From assembly GCA_014380615.1 (NCBI GenBank), contig JACMJM010000064.1:1-64000 (forward strand): DNA of 64,000 nucleotides. Direction: 5' to 3'. The notes beneath the pieces were generated by a model. The model was not told the origin of the DNA. It saw only the letters and a program-made list of their open reading frames with translations, and did no database searches. The position numbers and the translations under genes were made by a program. Positions 1 through 8,714 of the stretch are shown here, piece after piece (position 1 is the stretch's first letter; each line of letters begins with the position of its first letter). The stretch is from Sphingobacteriaceae bacterium (lineage in GTDB: Bacteria > Bacteroidota > Bacteroidia > Sphingobacteriales > Sphingobacteriaceae).

Positions 1-120
1 AACTGGGTAGTATTTCTGCTAAGTGGATTACTAATGATGGCCGTAGCACTGATTACAATTGGTATCCAAACTATAAAAGCAGCCAGGGAAAATCCTGTAA
101 AGAATTTAAGAACGGAATAA
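1..120 (+). CDS. ABC transporter permease, C-terminal end (partial)
   Basis: The window opens inside a reading frame that runs from base 1 to a TAA at 118-120. The 39 visible residues are a hydrophobic segment followed by the tail IGIQTIKAARENPVKNLRTE. This is the usual end of FtsX/MacB-type permeases of Bacteroidota, where the last membrane helix is followed by a short basic tail. The next gene ends in almost the same way (TPVKSLRTE), so the two are tandem paralogues. The 5' part lies outside the window, so its size and domain content cannot be judged. The next start codon is 2 nt downstream, consistent with one operon. Confidence 0.8.
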   Translation, partial: NWVVFLLSGLLMMAVALITIGIQTIKAARENPVKNLRTE

Positions 121-121
121 T

Positions 122-2539
122 ATGCTTAGAAACTACTTCAAAACCGCCTTCCGCAACCTGCTTAGACATAAGCTGTTTTCTGCAATTAATATCCTTGGCC
201 TCGCCCTGGGTATTGCAACCGCCTTCCTCATCGTGAACTATGTAAGTCATGAGTTCAATTACGATAGTTTCCACATCAAAAAAGACCGGATTTACCGTGT
301 TGAAAGCCAGTTTTACGAGGGCACAAATCTTACAGACGACTGGGCCACCAGTTCTTTCGGTTATGGCAGTGCCATGAAAAAAGATTTTCCGGAGATTGAA
401 GATGTTGTGAGGATCGGCATTCACAGAACCGAACAGGTAGTACGCTACAAGGACTTGAAGATCCGTGAAAATAAAATAGCCTACACGGAGCCAGCATTTT
501 TCAAACTCTTTGATTATAACTTACTGCAAGGCGACAGAATTACTGCTCTTAAACGGCCAAATACCGTGGTGATAACCGAAACAGCCGCAAAACGCTTTTT
601 CATGAATGAATCTCCAATAGGCAAAACTTTGCGTTTCGCATCCGGCAATAGATTTGAGGATTGCGAAGTGACGGGAATTATTGAAGATTTTCCTGCCAAC
701 TCTCATATTAGCTTTGATTACCTGATCTCCTATGAGGGCCTGTCTGCCTGGACCAAAGATACTTGGTATTTACATGAAGCATATACGTATGTACTTCTTC
801 ATAAAGGGGCTAATACTGCCAAACTGGAAGCAGCCTTTCCTCAACTGGCAGAAAAACATAAACATGGCGATTCATTACGTAAGAAGCGCTGGTCCATATC
901 ACTGGTTCCCATAAGTGATATTCACCTCAACCCGCAAAAGAGCTATGAAACAGAGACAAAAGGAAGTAAGTCATCATTAATTACTTTGATCATTATTGCT
1001 GTACTGATCTTGCTATCGGCCTGGATCAATTACATCAACCTGGTAACTGCCCGGTCTATGGAACGGGCAAAAGAAGTAGGCATCCGAAAAGTAAGCGGTG
1101 CTACACGTATGCAACTGATCTGGCAGTATTTTATTGAGTCGGGTATTTCCAATATGCTGGCACTGGTGCTGGCTGCCATTATTATACTCTTTTCCTACCC
1201 CTATTTCACCCACCTCATTGGCAAAGAAATCGGTATTGTCCTTTTTTCAAAACCTACCTTCTGGCTAAGCCTTTCTGCAGTGGTAATTTTAGGAATATGG
1301 CTCTCTGGATTTTATCCTGCGTTGATAATGTCGGCTATAAAACCTGCGTTGATATTAAAAGGTAAGTTCTCAGGATCACAAAAAGGCAGCTTTATGCAAA
1401 AGGGACTGCTTGTGTTTCAATTTTCCGCAGCATTGTTCCTGGTGATCGGAATGTTCGTTGTTCAACGTCAACTAAAGTACATGCATGAACAACAGCTGGG
1501 AGTAGATATAGAAAGAACCATTGTGATGAAATTTCCCGTGAGTTCATCCAATTTAAAAGAATCTGTGGAGCAGTTCGCCGAGAAATTACGAACATTTTCA
1601 AACATTAAAGCAATAACAATAACCGGCGCAGTTCCCGGACTCGAAGTAGCAAAGTTTGCATCTAACTCTCTATATGGTAGTGCCGAAAAAAATACCAGGC
1701 TATACGAGATGCTCACTGTAGATTATGATTATGTTCGCGCCTTCGATATGAAACTGGTAGCGGGCCGCTCCTTTGTCAAAGGATTTGGAAACGAGATCGA
1801 TAATATCCTGATCAACGAAGAATCATTAAAACAGCTTGGATTCGCAACAGCCAAACAAGCTTTGGGCAAAAAGATTATGCTTGAGGGAGAAGAAACCCCT
1901 GCCGAAATTATCGGAGTTGTGAAAAACTGGCACCAGAGAGGATTGTCAAAAAGCTATACTCCAATTATGATGATCCTTAATGGAAAAATAGGCTGGGTAC
2001 CTGCGCAATACATTGCGGTACGGGTAGTCGGCAAAAACTTAAGCTCAACAATGGATCTGCTTAAGAATAACTGGCAAAGCACTTTCCCCGAATCCAGTTT
2101 CGATGCTTTTTTTCTGGATAGCTTTTTTAACGAGCAATACGTAGCCGAACTCAATTTTGAAAAAGTAACCGGATTTTTCACGGCACTGGCAATTTTTATT
2201 ACCATGCTGGGCCTCTGGGCACTATCAGCCTATACAGCGGTTAAAAAAACGAAGGAGATTGGGATCAGAAAGGTCTTTGGTGCTGGTATTAACCATATTC
2301 TTTTACTGTTCTCCAAAAAAATGCTGCAGATCTTTGTAATCGCTTTTTGCATTACCGTTCCTTTATCCTGGTTTATTATGAACGAGTGGCTTAGTGGATT
2401 TGCGTTTCATACCCAAATTAATTTTCTGACTTTCATTTATGGAGGTTTGGCTATCGTGGGGATTTCCTTGATAACCGTTATCTGGCAAAGCTGGAACGTA
2501 GCCGTTCAAACACCGGTCAAGAGTTTGAGAACAGAATAA
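122..2539 (+). CDS. FtsX/MacB-family ABC transporter permease
   Basis: An 805-residue membrane protein of the large two-module permease type common in Bacteroidota. The first helix is at about residues 20-40 (INILGLALGIATAFLIVNYV) and is followed by a long periplasmic MacB-PCD domain (about 45-280). Three helices follow (about 285-420), with the FtsX signature EVGIRKVSGATRMQLIWQ. A second, similar module comes next: a helix near 430, a periplasmic domain, and C-terminal helices with KEIGIRKVFGAG. Such proteins couple to a separate ATPase and act on lipoproteins, peptides or signalling; no ATPase is in view. It follows a paralogue by 1 nt, so tandem duplication is likely. The substrate cannot be predicted. 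Confidence 0.9.
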   Translation: MLRNYFKTAFRNLLRHKLFSAINILGLALGIATAFLIVNYVSHEFNYDSFHIKKDRIYRVESQFYEGTNLTDDWATSSFGYGSAMKKDFPEIEDVVRIGIHRTEQVVRYKDLKIRENKIAYTEPAFFKLFDYNLLQGDRITALKRPNTVVITETAAKRFFMNESPIGKTLRFASGNRFEDCEVTGIIEDFPANSHISFDYLISYEGLSAWTKDTWYLHEAYTYVLLHKGANTAKLEAAFPQLAEKHKHGDSLRKKRWSISLVPISDIHLNPQKSYETETKGSKSSLITLIIIAVLILLSAWINYINLVTARSMERAKEVGIRKVSGATRMQLIWQYFIESGISNMLALVLAAIIILFSYPYFTHLIGKEIGIVLFSKPTFWLSLSAVVILGIWLSGFYPALIMSAIKPALILKGKFSGSQKGSFMQKGLLVFQFSAALFLVIGMFVVQRQLKYMHEQQLGVDIERTIVMKFPVSSSNLKESVEQFAEKLRTFSNIKAITITGAVPGLEVAKFASNSLYGSAEKNTRLYEMLTVDYDYVRAFDMKLVAGRSFVKGFGNEIDNILINEESLKQLGFATAKQALGKKIMLEGEETPAEIIGVVKNWHQRGLSKSYTPIMMILNGKIGWVPAQYIAVRVVGKNLSSTMDLLKNNWQSTFPESSFDAFFLDSFFNEQYVAELNFEKVTGFFTALAIFITMLGLWALSAYTAVKKTKEIGIRKVFGAGINHILLLFSKKMLQIFVIAFCITVPLSWFIMNEWLSGFAFHTQINFLTFIYGGLAIVGISLITVIWQSWNVAVQTPVKSLRTE

Positions 2540-2618
2540 AAAACTGCCATGTGTTAACGACAAGGCTAGTTCGTGAATGTTGTAAAATATATAATTAAAG
2601 ATCTTTAAAAAGACTAAT

Positions 2619-3152
2619 ATGAACCACCGAGAAGCTTATAATGCGATTTTGCTTTTATTGATTTTTATCTTTATCGCAAGTATTTCGAAGTCGCAAACCC
2701 CAAGTAACTTTAAACTAATCAGTTCGGCTTTCGAAGAAGGGAAGCCTATCCCTGCTAAATATACCTGCGATAGCTCTAATATCTCTCCACCACTTAGTTG
2801 GAGTGGATTTCCGGAAAAAACTAAAAGTTTTGCTATAATCATGGACGATCCGGATGCAAGTGTGACATGGGTTCACTGGGTTGTTTATAATATACCAGGT
2901 ACAATTACTACTCTTCAGGAGAAAAAAAACGTCTCCGAAATTAATGCAATAGAGGGTTTAAATAGTTGGGAAGAAAAGGGATACAGCGGCCCCTGCCCCC
3001 CGAGTGGATCTCATCGTTATAATTTTAAATTATACGCTTTGAATAAATTAATAACCCAAACAGAAAAACTCACTAAAGCTGAACTTCTGGAAGTGATGAA
3101 AGATCATATACTTAGTGAGACTACATTAACGGGAATGTTTAGGATTGAGTAG
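2619..3152 (+). CDS. YbhB/YbcL family (PEBP-like) secreted protein
   Basis: A 177-residue protein of the phosphatidylethanolamine-binding / Raf-kinase-inhibitor-like family. The first 26 residues form a signal peptide with a hydrophobic core (ILLLLIFIFIASISKSQ), so it is probably periplasmic. Family motifs are clear: KYTCDSSNISPPLSW, then the ligand-pocket signature IMDDPDASVTWVHWVVYNI, then GPCPPSGSHRYNFKLYAL. The family fold is well known but the bacterial function is mostly not. The gene stands alone 79 nt after the permease; a strong hairpin follows its stop codon. The ATG at 2619 is the only start that leaves a complete signal peptide. Confidence 0.9.
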   Translation: MNHREAYNAILLLLIFIFIASISKSQTPSNFKLISSAFEEGKPIPAKYTCDSSNISPPLSWSGFPEKTKSFAIIMDDPDASVTWVHWVVYNIPGTITTLQEKKNVSEINAIEGLNSWEEKGYSGPCPPSGSHRYNFKLYALNKLITQTEKLTKAELLEVMKDHILSETTLTGMFRIE

Positions 3153-3162
3153 ATTCAGGCTG

Positions 3163-3183
3163 GTCGGGATTTGTAATCCCGAC
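3163..3183. terminator. Perfect 9-bp hairpin between convergent genes
   Basis: GTCGGGATT, a TGT loop, then AATCCCGAC form a perfect inverted repeat. It lies 10 nt after the PEBP stop codon and between convergent genes. No real T-run follows, so it may be a weak terminator, or a REP-like intergenic palindrome of a type often seen in Bacteroidota. Confidence 0.5.
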
Positions 3184-3245
3184 TTAATAAAAACAGATTT
3201 AGAATCTCCCTAGGGTAAACACGAGCTTTTTTACCCGCCGATTAA

Positions 3246-5072
3246 CTAATCCAACCCATCCCTTATCGCCTTATAAATCGCATCCTGTATTCTCGGGCGG
3301 ATTCTCAGACTGGAAAGTTTATTCGTAACCGAGGGATGCACCCGGTTAGACAGAAAAATATAAATCAGGTTATACTCAGGGTCTACCCAAACGCAGGTAC
3401 CGGTATAACCCGTGTGCCCGTAGCTTTTTGCGGAGGCCAGATCTGAAGGATAACGGTTAGTTCTATCGGGATCCCAGCAGTCAAAACCCAATCCCCGGCG
3501 GCTCACATTAGAATATTTTGCGGTAAACAGATCTATGGTTTCTTGTTTAAAATATTGCTTATCTCCGTAAGCACCCCCGTTCAGCATCATCTGAAAAAGG
3601 ATTGCCATATCATTAGCGGTTGAAAACAGTCCCGCATGGCCCGATACACCACCTGCCATGGCCGCACCCTGATCGTGAACATATCCCTCAAGCAGTGTCT
3701 TACGAAAAAAATTATCCTGCTCGGTAGGAACGATACGATTTTTAAAAAAACGATTGCGGGGGTTAAAACCTGCCGTATACATTCCAAGAGGCTCGTAGAA
3801 TTGCCTGGCAACGTATGTATCAAGCCGCTCTGTAGAAAGCCGCTCGATAATATCTTTCATCATATACATGCTCACATCGCTGTACGCATATTTTCCGCGC
3901 CCCGAAAGAGGCGACCTAAGCATCCTGGGCCACATAATATCTTCAAAATAATTAGCACGCAGGTAGTAATTGTCGGCAACCTTAACCGAATGAAATATGG
4001 AGGAATCCCGGCTATAATCACCCGCCCGCAAATCCTCAAAAAAAGGAATAAAGGGAATCAAACCAGCCTGATGGAGGAGTAATTCTTTAACGCTGAGATT
4101 ATTTTTATTTGTGTTACGTGCCAGGGGAATATATGCCCCCACATTGGTGTCGAGTTTTAACTTTTGCTGCTCATACAAACGCATAGCGGCCATAGTTGTA
4201 GCCCCTATTTTGGTTACCGATGCCAGATCGAAAATATCCTCGGGGCGGGTACGCTGCCCGCCTTTATAGGTATGATTTCCGTAACCTTTATTAAAAATCA
4301 CCTTCCCGTCTTTCACTATCATTACCACAGCACCGGGAGTAGCTTTCTGACTAATCGCTTCATCAACAATCCGATCTATAGGCCTTTCAAGTTCCTTACT
4401 GTCAATTCCCACTTCTTCGGGAACGGTATATTTAAGACGCGACACTTTAGTGCTAAATCCGGTTCCCTTCGTAAAAGCGGGAGAAATATCTTGCGGAAGC
4501 CTGGCCGAAAGCGCGATTCCTCCAAAAACGGCCTGTGCGGTAAAAGCCGCCGCGGCCGGAGAATTAGAGCTGGTCCAGATAAGCGGACTCGTACTTTTAT
4601 CAAGAAACTGCAAACTATTTGGGTTGCCATGGGCCACTAGTATAACCTCTTTAGACTTACCCAGCTCTCGCACAAGCGTTAGAAGCGGCAAATCTTTTAA
4701 GGTACCCTCGCCTGCGTGTATTATCACCGTATTAAAAAACTTCAGGCTGGCATTAAGTGTGTCCACAGACCTTTGCAAATTGGTGTTGACAATCTTAAAT
4801 GGGCTTATCGGCGCATATTTACTAAGTGTGCTATTAAATACCTCATCGAAAACAGCACCTACACTTACAACGGCGATTTTCCGTTTCTCCAGATCACGTA
4901 AGGGGATAAGGCTTTTAGAATTATTTAATAAAACAGTTGATAACTCGAGCGATTTCGACTGAACTAACCAATCAGAATTGAAGGGGTCGTCTGTTTCCGC
5001 AGACATGGAAACGATTAATATAAAAACCAGAACAGGTGCCGCTGGCCACCATTGCTTAAGTATTTTCCTCAT
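3246..5072 (-). CDS. Serine hydrolase (class C beta-lactamase fold) with N-terminal GH3-C-like domain
   Basis: The ATG at 5072 gives 608 residues and a signal peptide (MRKILKQWW, then a hydrophobic stretch). An upstream in-frame TTG at 5084 is less likely. Residues 30-210 resemble the C-terminal domain of family-3 glycoside hydrolases (LELSTVLLNNSKSLIPLRDL, ILVAHGNPNSL). Residues 230-600 are a beta-lactamase/transpeptidase-like domain with the nucleophile motif SVTK near residue 284, YSD near 394 and HTG near 551, matching the SxxK, YxN and KTG boxes. Relatives in Bacteroidota carry a full GH3 domain ahead of the hydrolase; here the GH3 catalytic barrel is absent. It probably acts on periplasmic peptidoglycan fragments or esters. 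Divergent from mutL. Confidence 0.85.
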   Translation of the reverse strand: MRKILKQWWPAAPVLVFILIVSMSAETDDPFNSDWLVQSKSLELSTVLLNNSKSLIPLRDLEKRKIAVVSVGAVFDEVFNSTLSKYAPISPFKIVNTNLQRSVDTLNASLKFFNTVIIHAGEGTLKDLPLLTLVRELGKSKEVILVAHGNPNSLQFLDKSTSPLIWTSSNSPAAAAFTAQAVFGGIALSARLPQDISPAFTKGTGFSTKVSRLKYTVPEEVGIDSKELERPIDRIVDEAISQKATPGAVVMIVKDGKVIFNKGYGNHTYKGGQRTRPEDIFDLASVTKIGATTMAAMRLYEQQKLKLDTNVGAYIPLARNTNKNNLSVKELLLHQAGLIPFIPFFEDLRAGDYSRDSSIFHSVKVADNYYLRANYFEDIMWPRMLRSPLSGRGKYAYSDVSMYMMKDIIERLSTERLDTYVARQFYEPLGMYTAGFNPRNRFFKNRIVPTEQDNFFRKTLLEGYVHDQGAAMAGGVSGHAGLFSTANDMAILFQMMLNGGAYGDKQYFKQETIDLFTAKYSNVSRRGLGFDCWDPDRTNRYPSDLASAKSYGHTGYTGTCVWVDPEYNLIYIFLSNRVHPSVTNKLSSLRIRPRIQDAIYKAIRDGLD

Positions 5073-5238
5073 GAATATTACCAACCAAATCTCTGATGAT
5101 TTTAATTAATAAACGAAATTAAAATGGATGAAGTACAAAAAAGATACTGCCCCGTTTAGTCTCTGCAATGTTAAAATTATCAACACTCTCTCCATCGCTC
5201 AAAGCACAGCCATATTTTGATTAAATTTGTTTGTTCAT

Positions 5239-7083
5239 ATGTCTGATATTATTCAACTTTTACCTGATTCGGTCGCCAATCAAATTGCTGCCGGTGAAGT
5301 AGTACAACGGCCCGCGTCAGCAGTAAAGGAACTGATCGAAAACGCAATTGATTCGGGTGCGGGGAAAATCCAGCTTATTATTAAAGATGCCGGAAAGTCG
5401 CTTATCCAGGTAATTGATGATGGTTGCGGAATGAGCATAACCGACGCACGCATGTGTTTCGAGCGCCATGCTACTTCAAAGATTCGCAAAGCGGAAGATC
5501 TGTTTGCCATTCGTACTATGGGCTTTCGCGGAGAAGCGATGGCGTCTATCGCCGCTATCGCACAGGTGGAGCTAAAAACACGCCGACATGAAGATGAATT
5601 AGGAACCTATATTTGCATTGAAGGGTCGGAAGTAATTAAGCAGGAGCCTGTTTCATGCAGTGCCGGCACGAGCATTTGTATTAAAAACCTATTTTACAAT
5701 ATCCCTGCGAGAAGAAATTTCCTGAAAGGGAATCCGGTGGAGTTGAGGCACATTATTGATGAATTTCAACGGGTAGCATTTGCCCACCCCGAAATATTTT
5801 TCACTTTCCATCACGACGGAAATGAAATATTCCACCTGCCACAAGCTTCGCTTAAGCAACGCATTATACATATTTTCGGAAGTACCTATAACCAAAAATT
5901 AGTGCCGGTTGAAGAAAACACGAGTATCATCGGCCTTAAAGGCTTTATAGGAAAACCCGAGTACGCAAAGAAAACACGGGGCGAACAATATTTTTTCGTT
6001 AACAAACGGTTTATAAAGGACCCCTACCTTAACCATGCGGTACTTAATGCCTACGACGAACTGCTTCCCGACGATAGCTATCCGCTTTATGTTTTGTTTA
6101 TCGATATCGATCCTTCTAAAATCGACATTAACGTTCATCCCACTAAAACAGAAATTAAATATCAGGATGAAAAATCCATCTATGCCATTATCCGCTCGGC
6201 GGTAAAACGTTCTCTGGGCCAGTATAATATCACTCCGACACTTGATTTTAACCAGGAAACCGGTTTTAATAATATGATTACTGAAAAGGCTCATGAGGAT
6301 ATTGTTCCGCCTGTTATCAGTTTCAATCCCGACTTTAATCCCTTTCAGGCTGAGAAGAAACAAGAGCGTGAGATTCCCTTTCTAAGAAGTATGGGAGGTG
6401 GAAAACAAGAGGTTAGTAAAAACTGGGGATCTTTATATGAAATTGTTAAAAGCCCGGTAAATGAGCAACAAGAATTTGAGCTCGAATCCAAGGAGGAAAT
6501 TTCTCCTAAACATGGCGAAAAACAGCTTTTTCAGGTTCATAACCGCTATATCATTTCTCAGATAAAATCCGGCTTTATGCTGATCGACCAGCAGGCCGCT
6601 CATGAACGAATTCTTTACGAACGTTTTTTATTACAGCAGGAAACGCATCAGGGCGCAAGCCAGCAAAGCTTGTTTCCGCAAACGGTAACTCTGGGTGCCG
6701 TAGATTTTGAGCTGGTAAAGGAATTGTTACCCGACATCCAGGCTCTGGGTTTTCAGGTCCGCGAGTTCGGAAAAAACACTTTTATCGTTGAGGGCATTCC
6801 CGCAGATATCGGCTCGAATATTAGTGAAGTTGAAATGCTCGAACATCTCATAGAGGGTTTCAAAAACAATTTCTCGCTGATGAAATTAGATAAACGGGAT
6901 AATCTGGCCAGAACACTTGCCCGAAACGCCGCTATAAAAGCAGGGGTATATTTAACCCAAACCGAAATGAATAATTTGATAGATCAGCTATTCGCCTGCG
7001 AATCTCCGAATATTTCGTTACAGGGGAAACCAGTAATTATTACATTTACACTTGAAGAATTATTTCAGAAGTTTGAAAGATAG
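5239..7083 (+). CDS. mutL: DNA mismatch repair protein MutL
   Basis: A 614-residue MutL. The GHKL ATPase domain is complete: IAAGEVVQRPASAVKELIENAIDSGA, DDGCGM, and ATSKIRKAEDL...GFRGEAMASI. The transducer domain follows, with FVNKRFI and the DINVHPTKTEIKY motif. A variable linker (about residues 340-425) leads to the dimerisation domain. The ATG at 5239 is preferred over an in-frame TTG at 5227, because MutL proteins begin close to this point. The metal-dependent endonuclease motif appears as DQQAAHERILYE, with Gln where His is usual. The other C-terminal metal motifs (ACK..., CPHGRP) read ARNAAIKAG and SLQGKP. A TAAATTTG promoter-like box ends 9 nt before the start. The two rhomboid genes follow. 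Confidence 0.97.
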   Translation: MSDIIQLLPDSVANQIAAGEVVQRPASAVKELIENAIDSGAGKIQLIIKDAGKSLIQVIDDGCGMSITDARMCFERHATSKIRKAEDLFAIRTMGFRGEAMASIAAIAQVELKTRRHEDELGTYICIEGSEVIKQEPVSCSAGTSICIKNLFYNIPARRNFLKGNPVELRHIIDEFQRVAFAHPEIFFTFHHDGNEIFHLPQASLKQRIIHIFGSTYNQKLVPVEENTSIIGLKGFIGKPEYAKKTRGEQYFFVNKRFIKDPYLNHAVLNAYDELLPDDSYPLYVLFIDIDPSKIDINVHPTKTEIKYQDEKSIYAIIRSAVKRSLGQYNITPTLDFNQETGFNNMITEKAHEDIVPPVISFNPDFNPFQAEKKQEREIPFLRSMGGGKQEVSKNWGSLYEIVKSPVNEQQEFELESKEEISPKHGEKQLFQVHNRYIISQIKSGFMLIDQQAAHERILYERFLLQQETHQGASQQSLFPQTVTLGAVDFELVKELLPDIQALGFQVREFGKNTFIVEGIPADIGSNISEVEMLEHLIEGFKNNFSLMKLDKRDNLARTLARNAAIKAGVYLTQTEMNNLIDQLFACESPNISLQGKPVIITFTLEELFQKFER

Positions 7084-7104
7084 TTCGAACACCGCTTAAA
7101 AAGA

Positions 7105-7863
7105 ATGAGTAATTTCCGATCTCCCTTAGCTGATATACCCCCGGTTGTAAAAAACCTGCTAATTATAAATGTGATATTTTTTATCGCGACGCATTTATTT
7201 AGCAGTAATGGGCAGTATCCGCTTGTTCAATATTTAGCAGTTTATTATTTCGACTCGCCAAGCTTTAGGATATGGCAGGTGGTTACCTACATGTTTATGC
7301 ACAGCCCAGGTTCGCTGATGCACATATTGTTTAACATGTTTGCGCTATATAGTTTCGGGCCGGTTTTAGAGTATACGTTTGGATCGAAGCGATTTCTTAA
7401 CTTCTACCTACTTACCGGATTGGGAGCGCTTGCATTACAAATGTTAGTTCAAGCTATAGAAGTTTATGGTATTACAGGCTCGATTACTAACCCTAACACC
7501 TCAACATTTGATTATGCCACGAGTATGGCTACTCTGCGTATTGAAGGATTGAGCCAGGAAGCCGGGCAAAAACTTTTGGGATTATATTACACCCCCATGC
7601 TTGGTGCATCTGGTGCCGTTTTCGGAATACTGATCGGCTTTGGAATGCTATTCCCAAATGCCGAACTTATTTTAATATTTTTACCAATACCCATAAAGGC
7701 GAAGTACTTAATTCCGTTCTATATTGTAGTTGAGTTATTCCTTGGTGTTAAACAATTTGAGGGCGATTCTGTTGCTCATTTTGCACACCTTGGCGGTGCT
7801 CTGTTTGGTTTTCTATTAATTAAGTACTGGGGAATTCGCCGCCGGCCTGGAGGATATTTATGA
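7105..7863 (+). CDS. Rhomboid family intramembrane serine protease (first copy)
   Basis: A 252-residue polytopic protein with about six to seven membrane helices. The rhomboid catalytic serine lies in MLGASGAVFG and the catalytic histidine in VAHFAHLGGALFGF. The conserved helix-2 motif HILFNMFALYSFG is also present. Rhomboids cleave transmembrane substrates within the membrane. The gene is 21 nt after mutL and overlaps the next rhomboid by 4 nt (ATGA), so both are probably translated from one mRNA. An insertion of about 45 residues between helices (around QAIEVYGITG to YYTPML) is typical of Bacteroidota members. The substrate is unknown. Confidence 0.93.
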   Translation: MSNFRSPLADIPPVVKNLLIINVIFFIATHLFSSNGQYPLVQYLAVYYFDSPSFRIWQVVTYMFMHSPGSLMHILFNMFALYSFGPVLEYTFGSKRFLNFYLLTGLGALALQMLVQAIEVYGITGSITNPNTSTFDYATSMATLRIEGLSQEAGQKLLGLYYTPMLGASGAVFGILIGFGMLFPNAELILIFLPIPIKAKYLIPFYIVVELFLGVKQFEGDSVAHFAHLGGALFGFLLIKYWGIRRRPGGYL

Positions 7864-8714
7864 GGCAGTCTATTATTAAAGAACTTTGGAACAAAATGTT
7901 CTATTCGGGTAGCCGGTTATATTTATTTATCGGCATAAATGTTATTGTTTTTTTGGTGCTCGGTATCCTGAGATTAGAATATTTGTATACAAAAACCACT
8001 TCCATCACCGATTGGTTGCAATTACACCTTTCAGTCCCAGCAAATCCTTCTGATTTATTGTATAAGCCCTGGACGGTAGTAACGTATATGTTTACCCATA
8101 CCGAGCTTTTCCATTTTTTCTTTAACATGCTCGTTCTTTACTGGTTCGGCAAAATTTTCGAAGATTTTTTAAACGGAAAGCAATTTACTTTTGCTTACCT
8201 GGCAGGAGGACTTTTCGGGGCATTACTATTTATTGCTTTTTACAATATCTTCCCTGCTTTTGAAGAAGCAAAGAACTTTTCCATACTATTAGGAGCATCA
8301 GGCAGTGTAATGGCCGTTGTGGTAGCAATAGCCACCCTCGTACCCGATTATTCCATCAGATTACTTCTTTTGGGTGATGTAAGGTTAAAGTATCTCGCCC
8401 TGGTATATGTTTTAATCGATGTGATAAGTATTGCCGGCTCTAACCCCGGCGGCAGCATAGCGCATCTTGGCGGCTCGTTACTAGGATTTATATTTATCAA
8501 ACAACTACAGAAGGGCAACGACTGGAGCAAAATCTTTCAGTCAAGAAAACGTCTGAAAGTAGTTAGAAACACAGGTTCTCCACCGGTAAATACTTCACGA
8601 ATTCCAGAACAAGAGTTAATCGATCAGATACTCGATAAAATTTCAAAGTCTGGTTACAATAGTCTTACCGCACAAGAGAAAGAGCAGTTGTTCAAAGCCA
8701 GTAATAAAGAATGA
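7860..8714 (+). CDS. Rhomboid family intramembrane serine protease (second copy)
   Basis: A 284-residue second rhomboid. Catalytic Ser is in LLGASGSVMAVVV and catalytic His in GSIAHLGGSLLGF; HFFFNMLVLYWFG corresponds to the conserved helix-2 motif. A soluble C-terminal tail of about 75 residues (after FIKQLQKGND) ends in a segment predicted as helical (IDQILDKISKSGYNSLTAQEKEQLF), reminiscent of the short C-terminal helical domain in other Bacteroidota rhomboids. It starts inside the stop codon of the first rhomboid and overlaps the next gene by 4 nt. Only modest similarity links the two neighbours, so they may have distinct substrates. Confidence 0.92.
   Translation: MRQSIIKELWNKMFYSGSRLYLFIGINVIVFLVLGILRLEYLYTKTTSITDWLQLHLSVPANPSDLLYKPWTVVTYMFTHTELFHFFFNMLVLYWFGKIFEDFLNGKQFTFAYLAGGLFGALLFIAFYNIFPAFEEAKNFSILLGASGSVMAVVVAIATLVPDYSIRLLLLGDVRLKYLALVYVLIDVISIAGSNPGGSIAHLGGSLLGFIFIKQLQKGNDWSKIFQSRKRLKVVRNTGSPPVNTSRIPEQELIDQILDKISKSGYNSLTAQEKEQLFKASNKE

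Noticed and set aside
3636-4082. Long plus-strand frame opposite the serine hydrolase
   Set aside because: It is a shadow of the conserved minus-strand gene and has no domain-like features.
5227-5238. Upstream TTG start for mutL
   Set aside because: The conserved MutL N terminus begins at the ATG at 5239, and the TTG would overlap the promoter-like box.
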